From Gemmatimonadota bacterium (GTDB lineage Bacteria; JAAXHH01), in assembly GCA_026713285.1 (NCBI GenBank), contig JAPOOT010000249.1, forward strand, positions 1-38,246: a stretch of 38,246 nucleotides of DNA, read 5' to 3'. A program made the translations under genes and the position numbers. Positions 25,851-32,462 of this stretch are shown one piece after another. Positions within the stretch are counted from its first letter, which is position 1; each line of letters begins with the position of its first letter. The notes under the pieces were generated by a model. That model saw only the letters and a list, made by a program, of their open reading frames with translations, made no database searches and was not told the DNA's origin.

Positions 25851-26535
25851 GGCGTCCCCGCAACTGGAGGATGTTCAAGACCGCGGTGGCCAGGTCCTCT
25901 AGCTCCAGGCCCAGATCTCTCGACCGCTGCACGAAGTAGTTGTACGCCACCATGGCCGGGATGGCCACGGCAAGGCCGGCGATCGTCGTGATCAAGGCCT
26001 CCGCGATACCGGGCGCCACGACGACGATGTTGGTGGAGCCCTTGGTACTGATGTCCAGAAAAGCGGTCATGACGCCCCACACCGTTCCGAACAGGCCGAG
26101 AAACGGGCACACGCTTCCCGCGGTGGCCAGTACGGGCAGTCTATTCTCGAACCGGGCCAGTTCCCGGTGGGCGGCCAGCCGCAGGTCGCGATAGACGGAT
26201 TCCAGCAGGTCCTGGTCGATCTCCCGGGACCGGTCAGCTTCTCCATCCCGGGGAGAGAAGGCCGACGCATGCTTCTCGTACACCTCGCGGAACACCACGG
26301 CGGCGGGACTGCAGGGCCACTTTGAAGCGGCGGTATAGACCTGGTTGTAATTGCGCTGCGACTGGAAGAAAGCAAGGAAATGCCGTGACTGCGCCTGGGC
26401 CCGTCGAAAGTACCGCCAGCGCTCCGCCATGATCGCCCATGAAACGATGGAGAAGATCAGAAGGACGACAATGACGACTTTTGCGACGGTGCCCGAATCC
26501 AGAATCAGATTCAGGATACTGACTTCGGATGACAA
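25837..26535 (-). CDS. tolQ: ExbB/TolQ-family proton-channel subunit
   Basis: 232 residues, normal for TolQ. The first helix is VVIVVLLIFSIVSWAIMAERW. The large cytoplasmic loop is followed by LPVLATAGSVCPFLGLFGTVWGVM and VAPGIAEALITTIAGLAVAIPA, which form the channel helices and carry the conserved Thr and Pro. The open frame continues upstream to 26616, but TTG at 26535 is the likely start: it gives the family's usual N-terminus and has AAAGGA twelve bases upstream. A consensus-like promoter at 26589-26616 fits a start here and excludes the longer form. First gene of the tol-pal group. Confidence 0.9.
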   Translation of the reverse strand: MSSEVSILNLILDSGTVAKVVIVVLLIFSIVSWAIMAERWRYFRRAQAQSRHFLAFFQSQRNYNQVYTAASKWPCSPAAVVFREVYEKHASAFSPRDGEADRSREIDQDLLESVYRDLRLAAHRELARFENRLPVLATAGSVCPFLGLFGTVWGVMTAFLDISTKGSTNIVVVAPGIAEALITTIAGLAVAIPAMVAYNYFVQRSRDLGLELEDLATAVLNILQLRGRHELV

Positions 26536-26588
26536 AGCGCGTTCATTTCCTTTCGAAAGAACTCGTGTCCCTTCCCCGGCGGCTTGAA

Positions 26589-26616
26589 AGTATGAACACG
26601 CCAGCGTGGGTGTCAA
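26589..26616 (-). promoter_or_regulatory. Sigma-70-type promoter for the tol-pal operon
   Basis: On the minus strand TTGACA (26616-26611) and CATACT (26594-26589) are separated by 16 bases: a perfect -35 and a four-of-six -10. Initiation near 26582 leaves a leader of about 47 bases before the tolQ TTG start. Confidence 0.7.
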
Positions 26617-26646
26617 GCATTAACGGACACTGTATCCGGCCGATCC

Positions 26647-27600
26647 CTACGTCCATATCAGCGCGACTTCAACGGCCAGGTTAGGATGGCCGTCGATCAG
26701 TTCGACTGCTTCGGCAATGCGATGCACGGGGTACACGTGGGTCAGAAGGGGACGCAGCCTGACGGCTTCGATGCCGGCCAACCTCAATCCCTTCTCCACC
26801 AGGTAGGGCGTTTCATGCGGTTGCTCGCGGCCCATGATCAGTTGGAGCGATCGTTCCGACCAATCCCCCAGATCGATGGACATCGGGTGTGTAACGGTTT
26901 TGAGGACGACGAGTTTTCCGCCCGGCCGCAGCATCGCCGCGCACTGGTTGAAAGAAGCCTCGTTGCCGGCGCATTCAAGGCATATGTCCACGCCCTGGCC
27001 ACCGGTCCTCTCCATGACGCGCCGGCGGACATCTTCCGTCGAGGCATTGATCACGGTGTCCGCCCCGGCACTCCGCGCCCGCTGCAGGCGCGTCGCGTGC
27101 AGATCAGACGCGATCACGGTCGTGGCGCCCGATAGGCGCGCGACCTGGGTGCTCAGCAACCCGGTGGTTCCCGCGCCGCTGACGAGAACCGATCTGCCTT
27201 TCACCTGCGCGCGTTCCACGCCGTTCAATACCGTGGGCATGAGGGTAGAGATGGCGCCTTCTTCAAAACTGATGCCGTTCGGCAATTTTACGATGTGGTA
27301 CGCGGGTACGCTATGGTATTCCGACAGGCCGCCTTCGGTATGGCAGGCAACGACGCGGTCGCCCTGCTTGAGCGACTTCACGCGCCCGCCGAAGGACTCG
27401 ATGATTCCCGTAAAACTCCTGCAGAAAGTCGCGGGACGGCCGTTGGCATCCGGCGCCGGATCGATGTTGATCCCTGCGGCACCCCGGTGCGGCAGAACGC
27501 ATGCCCGCGCCTTCACCAGCACTTCCAGGTCGTTGCAAGCAGGGACGGCGCTGCCGGATACCCCGGGGCTTCCATCCGAGTCCGGCGTCTGTTTCCGCAT
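26647..27600 (-). CDS. MDR-superfamily dehydrogenase-like protein lacking zinc ligands
   Basis: 317 residues. The Rossmann half is clear: VLVSGAGTTGLLSTQVARL, ASDLHATRLQRARSAGADTVI and GGQGVDICLECAGNEASF match threonine/sorbitol dehydrogenase-like MDR enzymes. The N-terminal catalytic half is poor: VLVKARACVLPHRGAAG stands where CGxCGSD is normal, the GHE motif is replaced by CRSFTG, and the four-cysteine structural zinc loop is absent. The first twenty residues resemble no MDR start, so the N-terminus may be eroded or rebuilt. It may be a zinc-free reductase or a degenerate enzyme. GAAGAGG lies upstream of the ATG. It precedes the tol-pal promoter but is not part of that operon. Confidence 0.75.
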   Translation of the reverse strand: MRKQTPDSDGSPGVSGSAVPACNDLEVLVKARACVLPHRGAAGINIDPAPDANGRPATFCRSFTGIIESFGGRVKSLKQGDRVVACHTEGGLSEYHSVPAYHIVKLPNGISFEEGAISTLMPTVLNGVERAQVKGRSVLVSGAGTTGLLSTQVARLSGATTVIASDLHATRLQRARSAGADTVINASTEDVRRRVMERTGGQGVDICLECAGNEASFNQCAAMLRPGGKLVVLKTVTHPMSIDLGDWSERSLQLIMGREQPHETPYLVEKGLRLAGIEAVRLRPLLTHVYPVHRIAEAVELIDGHPNLAVEVALIWT

Positions 27601-27711
27601 GGCGGCCTCTTCGTTGTACGGAATGCGGACCGGCTCGTGCGAACGGAGCGATCGGCAGGACCGGCAGGCGGGTCATCTGCGCATCTCTCCGCCGACCGGT
27701 CGGGCCATGGA

Positions 27712-28644
27712 TTACCAGTATTCCTCGAAGTGTATGTTGCCCTTGTCCCTGCGATGATCCGCCTTGAAGCCACGCGCTTCGAGCAGCTCGACCATGCCGG
27801 TTGGCGAGGGATAGGACTTGTCGCCTTCCCTGGTGTATTTGGGCACGCCGATCATGTCCGGGTTTCCACAGATGTACACGTGGGTCCTTTCCGGATCCAG
27901 GACGATACCGGTCTGATCCTCCAGCTCCCCGGTCCTCACCAGGTCTTGTATATACACCTTTCGGTTGAGGTTCTGCGCTTCCCGGGTGGTGAGCGTGATG
28001 TAATGATAATTCGGATGCAGGCGCTCAAGCCGCTCGTTGGTGGCCTGGTAACCCAGGTCCCGGGCGTATCGCACGCAGACCAAAGATATGATGGCGGGTT
28101 TGTGGCCGTTACGCATCAGATCGGCTATCATGCAGTTGTGGGGCGCCTCGCCGGTGCCCGTCGCCGCAAAAATGACCTGGTCGTCCGGAGCTATGTGTTC
28201 CAGGGTGTAGTGGCCGGTCACCTTCGGCCCCATCCAGAGCCGGTCGCCCTCCTTCAGCATCCACAGTCTGGGCGTGAGCGAAGGATCCTGGCCTTCTTCG
28301 CCGTCGCGGGCCACGAGCGTAATGTAGAACTCGTAGAAATCCATGTCCGCCGGATCCAGCAATTGGCCGGGATCGTCCTCGTACATGGGAAAGGACATGG
28401 AGTAGGCGCGGCGGACGAGTTTGTTCTTGAGTTTCTCGTTTACGTCCTCGTTATGGGCCGGATCGTTGGTGGGTTCCCAGTCGCCCAGGCCGAGGGTGGT
28501 GTACTGCCCGGGTTGGTACGGCGGGAGATCTTCGTCCGGTTTCACCCGGATGATCCAGAGTTCGGGATTCAGTTCATGGATTTCGGTAAGTGTGGCGTTA
28601 TAGTGCTGCTCCCTTAAGGCTCTGATCTCTTCTGTCGTATGCAT
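27712..28644 (-). CDS. Ferredoxin/flavodoxin-NADP+ reductase-like flavoprotein
   Basis: 310 residues. The FAD domain has PPYQPGQYTTLGLG and the FAD-binding RAYSMS (Arg79-Ser84). The NADP domain has FAATGTGEAPHNCMIADL, a GTGxAP loop, and a VYICGNPDMIG segment; the C-terminus is aromatic (EEYW), as in bacterial Fpr enzymes. An acidic insertion between residues 55 and 78 lengthens it relative to ~250-residue Fpr. It should pass electrons between NADPH and a ferredoxin or flavodoxin. ATG at 28644 follows GGCAGG; the longer frame to 28686 starts with TTG and lacks a ribosome site. No ferredoxin gene is in view. Confidence 0.88.
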   Translation of the reverse strand: MHTTEEIRALREQHYNATLTEIHELNPELWIIRVKPDEDLPPYQPGQYTTLGLGDWEPTNDPAHNEDVNEKLKNKLVRRAYSMSFPMYEDDPGQLLDPADMDFYEFYITLVARDGEEGQDPSLTPRLWMLKEGDRLWMGPKVTGHYTLEHIAPDDQVIFAATGTGEAPHNCMIADLMRNGHKPAIISLVCVRYARDLGYQATNERLERLHPNYHYITLTTREAQNLNRKVYIQDLVRTGELEDQTGIVLDPERTHVYICGNPDMIGVPKYTREGDKSYPSPTGMVELLEARGFKADHRRDKGNIHFEEYW

Positions 28645-28726
28645 GTATACCTGCCGTATCTCCGCGTTCGGGCAATGGTGATTCAAAGAAGGATGGACCG
28701 ACCGCGGCCGATGCTGGAGGAGTTTC

Positions 28727-31700
28727 CTAGAAATCGGCGCCGATCGTGAAGAAGAACTGGGTATCGTTCAGCGCATTCCTAAGACGGTACGAACGCGTGC
28801 CTGGAAACTCGGACTCCAGTCCCCCGGGCACAGTGGGAAGGTTCTCGTTGTTGTACCAGGAGGGCCGTTTACCCAGGTCGAACTGACGGGCTATATCGAA
28901 CTTAAGTATCAGGAAACCCACACGGGCCCGCGCACCGATGCCGTAGGCCACGGCGACCGGACCGCCCGACAGTTCTTCCATCATGCCGGGCCCCAACCCG
29001 TTGTCCCGCATCAGCGACCCGTCGACGAAGTCTCCCACATTGGGATAGCCCGCATACTGATTGGCCTGCACGGCGCTTGTGTTCTGGTCCCACGCACTGC
29101 CTGCGTCGATGAACAACGAGCCCCGGATCTGCTGGAAGACCAGCGGCAGCGGCCACCCCATGGCCAGCACATCGACTAAAGGAAAACGGAACTCCGCGTT
29201 GACCATCGCGACCTTGCTCCCCCAGACGGACCAGTAGTTGGCGCCACGGAAATCATAGGGCCCGCCAAAGGGAAAGAGTTCCTGGTCGCGCCCCTCGCTG
29301 GCCAGTCCGAACAGACGAAAGGCAAAGGCGTACCGCTGCAACACGTTGATGTACGTTCGGTAATCGATGAAGGCGCGCGTGTACTGGAGTTCGCCGAATG
29401 TCGGGGTTATTTCGATGCGGCCCCGGGCGCCGGCGATCGGACCGGTAACGCCATAGAGCGTGTGATCGGTGACCAGGGCGGCGGTGGGCTGCACGAAATT
29501 CACGCTGCCCAGGCTCCCGCGCCGGTTCCGTCGGATGCCGAAGTAATTGAAACTCACGTCCACCAGTTCACGGGACCTGTGCACCCCCTGGATACCCAGT
29601 TCCAGGCGGCTGAACTTGCTGAAAGGCCGGCTTACGAAGAGATGCACGCCGCGATTGATCTGGGTCGTAACCTGGGTAAGGATGGGGCTCTGGTAGTTGT
29701 AGAACAGATCATAGCTGTACTGAAAAGCCGCCACGCTCCAGTTGACGCGCCGAGTCAGGTTGGTGTACTGGAGCAGCAGGTTCGCGTCCGTCAGGGAACC
29801 GAATACATTGGCTCCCACCAGAATCTTGTGATTATTCAGGATATCGCTGAAGGAAAGAAGGGAACTGCCCACCAGACCGACGTTCGTGGCGTAACCCGCA
29901 TTCCCGCCGATATAGTCGAGGCCGAAGTCGGGGGAGTACTTCTTCTTCGTGAATGTGCCGTCGATCCATGCGGTAGTATCCGGCAATTCGCCACCCGGCC
30001 CGATTCCTCTGGCGACGGGACCGAAAGGAAACTCCGGCTGCTGCAGAAGATCGGAACTTCCTGTCTCTTCCGGCTCCTCCCGCGGTGTGGTTTCATTCGT
30101 GGCGGACGTCGTATCGGGAGGTTCTGTAAGTACGGTCTGGATCGTGGTGACCTTCTCCTCGGCAACCTTCCCCTCGGTAACCTTTTCCTCGTCCTGTGCT
30201 GAAATCGACTGACTCGTCTCGGCGTCGGCATCGGAGTCCGGTGACGCGGACTCGGTACCGTCGATCGCCACTTCCGGGTCCGGCGACGTACCATCGCCGT
30301 CCTCGCCGTCGGCGGTTTCTTCCGTAGGTTCGGTCCTGAGCGGAGGGGCCAGTTGCGCTGCGTCGGGTGAGGCGCCGGGCGTCGCCGATTTTGCGTGATC
30401 GTAGGGCTCTTTCATCAGCGATACCGGATCGCTGATGGAGAACAGGTCGAATCCGCCCCAGGACAGGGAAGAAAAAACCATCCGGTCAGCCTTCTGCGCC
30501 CAGCTTATGGCGGGGCCCGCGGCCGTAACGTTGGTCACCCCGGTGAGGATGTTGGTAATCTGGTAGGTCTCGCCTGATTTCATGTCCCGAATAAAAATAT
30601 TGGAAATACCGGTGCGGTCCGATATGAAGGCGATCTTCTCGCCATCGGCGGACCATTGAGGCGAGATGCTTTTTCCGATCTGGTCAGGGATCTTTTCGAC
30701 TTCCCCCGTGGCCAGGTCGTATACCGCCAGTTGCTGATAACCGAAAGTGAGCGTCCGGAAATTGGTCACGTCGCCCCGGTCCGTGGAAAAAGCGATCTGG
30801 CTGCCGTCAGGCGACCACACGGGATCACGATCGGTGTACCGGTCCTGGGTCAGGGCGCGCAGGTTCTCTCCCGTGGCGTCTATCACGTACAGGTCCGACT
30901 GTCCGCCCTGCAGGCCGACGAAGACCAGCTGGCTGCCGTCGGGCGACCAACTCGGCGACGTGGCGCCGTCGAGATCGACCTTGATGCGCCGGACGACCTT
31001 CCTCCTCCTCACGTCCATGATATACAAGGCGTCCCGCGCCCCCACCTTGGCCGGGAAGGCGATGTACTGCTCATCGGGCGACCAGGAAATAGACGTGGAG
31101 AAAAACCGGAGGGACTCGAAATCGGCCGAGCGTTCGCCCTCGACCAGCTTGGAGATCACCTCGCCGTTGATGGCGGAGGCCAGGTAGATGTCGTTGTACA
31201 GGCTTTTATTTGAGATGAAAACCAGCTTGTCTCCACGCGGCGAAATCGCCGGGGCGAGATGTATACCCGCCCGGGATTCCCTGACGTCGGTCAGTTGCCG
31301 GGCAAAGGCCTGCGGCTTTTCGTATTCCTTGATCTGTGGCAGGTAGGTCTGGCGCACGTGCTCGTTCCATTCGTCGGAGAGCTTCTCGATATCCTTGCCG
31401 ATGGACGAACGGAAGGCTTCGTCCACGTTTCGCAGGCGGCCGACCTTGCGGAGTATCTCGCCGATCTTGCGATCTCCGTACCGGTCGCCTATGTAGGCGA
31501 AGAGCGCCTGGCCGAACCGGTAGACGCCGAAACTGTAGTCCATGGCGGGGATGGACGCCGGGAGATATCCCTGCAGCGCCGCGTCGCGCAGCCACATGTG
31601 GGTATAGGCGTCGATTCGGCCCAGGGACAGGTACTCCGCCATGCCCTCCATGAACCACAGCGGGGCGATGAAGGCCATGGGATTCAGGATGGAGACGCCG

Positions 31701-32164
31701 GGACCGGCGCCGTAGATCGCGTCACCCTGGAAGGCGTGAACGAGTTCGTGGGTGAGTACGTGCTCCAGTTCCGCGTACGATCCCGTGAAGGGCAGCAGTA
31801 TGCGGTTCTTGTTGAATTCCGTCACGCCGCCGGTGCCCTCGCTGATGAAGCCCGGCAGGACGTTGGTCTGCTGGAAATCGGTATGGGAGGCGTACAGGAT
31901 GATCGGGATCTTGTCGCTGAACCTGTGCTGCAGTATGCGGCTCAGACGGTTATAGGACCGTTCCGCCATCCGTGCGGCATCGTAGGCCGCCTCTTCCTCT
32001 CCCTGGTAGAAGTAGATTTCGAAGTGGGGCGTGGAGATGATTTCCCACTTGAAGTCGCGGTATTGGACCTTGTTCCGCCCGAAGTAATCCCCCTGGGCGA
32101 ACGCTGCCGCAGGCATGGCCAGCAGGCACAGGAACGCCAGAATAAACCGCAACCTATGTGGCAT
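28727..32164 (-). CDS. Peptidase-MA / PD40-propeller / Omp85-like barrel fusion, outer membrane
   Basis: 1145 residues. A cleavable signal (LAMPAAAFAQ) leads into a gluzincin-type metallopeptidase domain with THELVHAF (HExxH at 139-143) and WFMEGMAEYLSL supplying the third Glu. From about 290 to 620 lie PD40 blades like those of TolB, with repeated WSPDGSQ cores. An acidic Glu/Thr/Ser-rich spacer runs to about 760. The C-terminal part resembles BamA/TamA-type barrels: FGGPYDFRGANYW, VNAEFRFPL, FIDAGSAWDQN and terminal Phe. It is probably an outer-membrane protein with a periplasmic peptidase and propeller. ATG at 32164 has AAGGAG seven bases upstream. Its job is unknown; envelope protein quality control or insertion is an inference. 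Confidence 0.88.
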   Translation of the reverse strand: MPHRLRFILAFLCLLAMPAAAFAQGDYFGRNKVQYRDFKWEIISTPHFEIYFYQGEEEAAYDAARMAERSYNRLSRILQHRFSDKIPIILYASHTDFQQTNVLPGFISEGTGGVTEFNKNRILLPFTGSYAELEHVLTHELVHAFQGDAIYGAGPGVSILNPMAFIAPLWFMEGMAEYLSLGRIDAYTHMWLRDAALQGYLPASIPAMDYSFGVYRFGQALFAYIGDRYGDRKIGEILRKVGRLRNVDEAFRSSIGKDIEKLSDEWNEHVRQTYLPQIKEYEKPQAFARQLTDVRESRAGIHLAPAISPRGDKLVFISNKSLYNDIYLASAINGEVISKLVEGERSADFESLRFFSTSISWSPDEQYIAFPAKVGARDALYIMDVRRRKVVRRIKVDLDGATSPSWSPDGSQLVFVGLQGGQSDLYVIDATGENLRALTQDRYTDRDPVWSPDGSQIAFSTDRGDVTNFRTLTFGYQQLAVYDLATGEVEKIPDQIGKSISPQWSADGEKIAFISDRTGISNIFIRDMKSGETYQITNILTGVTNVTAAGPAISWAQKADRMVFSSLSWGGFDLFSISDPVSLMKEPYDHAKSATPGASPDAAQLAPPLRTEPTEETADGEDGDGTSPDPEVAIDGTESASPDSDADAETSQSISAQDEEKVTEGKVAEEKVTTIQTVLTEPPDTTSATNETTPREEPEETGSSDLLQQPEFPFGPVARGIGPGGELPDTTAWIDGTFTKKKYSPDFGLDYIGGNAGYATNVGLVGSSLLSFSDILNNHKILVGANVFGSLTDANLLLQYTNLTRRVNWSVAAFQYSYDLFYNYQSPILTQVTTQINRGVHLFVSRPFSKFSRLELGIQGVHRSRELVDVSFNYFGIRRNRRGSLGSVNFVQPTAALVTDHTLYGVTGPIAGARGRIEITPTFGELQYTRAFIDYRTYINVLQRYAFAFRLFGLASEGRDQELFPFGGPYDFRGANYWSVWGSKVAMVNAEFRFPLVDVLAMGWPLPLVFQQIRGSLFIDAGSAWDQNTSAVQANQYAGYPNVGDFVDGSLMRDNGLGPGMMEELSGGPVAVAYGIGARARVGFLILKFDIARQFDLGKRPSWYNNENLPTVPGGLESEFPGTRSYRLRNALNDTQFFFTIGADF

Positions 32165-32189
32165 TTTCAGTCTCCTTGACGATGGACAC

Positions 32190-32218
32190 ATCTTACGGGA
32201 ACCCGCACTTGGTGTCAA
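32190..32218 (-). promoter_or_regulatory. Sigma-70-type promoter for the peptidase-barrel gene
   Basis: On the minus strand TTGACA (32218-32213) and TAAGAT (32195-32190) are spaced by 17 bases. Initiation near 32183 would leave a leader of only about 20 bases that includes the AAGGAG ribosome site. Confidence 0.72.
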
Positions 32219-32274
32219 GCCAATATTGGACCTCCGGGAACCGTTCGGCGTAGCGGAACAAGCCCGCCCTGGAC

Positions 32275-32318
32275 AAGTCCATACTCGATTGCACCAAAGT
32301 CCATACTCGATTGCACGA
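32275..32318. repeat. Two tandem 22-bp direct repeats upstream of the peptidase-barrel promoter
   Basis: AAGTCCATACTCGATTGCAC plus two bases at 32275-32296 is repeated at 32297-32318 with one change. It lies about 57 bases upstream of the -35 element. The rest of the 298-base gap (32165-32462) shows the promoter, a short GGGTTG-A-CAACCC dyad near 32437-32449 and no small gene. Confidence 0.88.
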
Positions 32319-32462
32319 AAAACCGCACACAAAGTTTCGATTTTATGCACGCGACCGGTTCCCGCACCGTGCGGAACGGCAATGAGCGGGCGCCGGAAGC
32401 GTCCGCCGTCATATTCAGCTGTCCGTATTCAAAGGGTTGACAACCCGCTCGGAGGGGATCTT

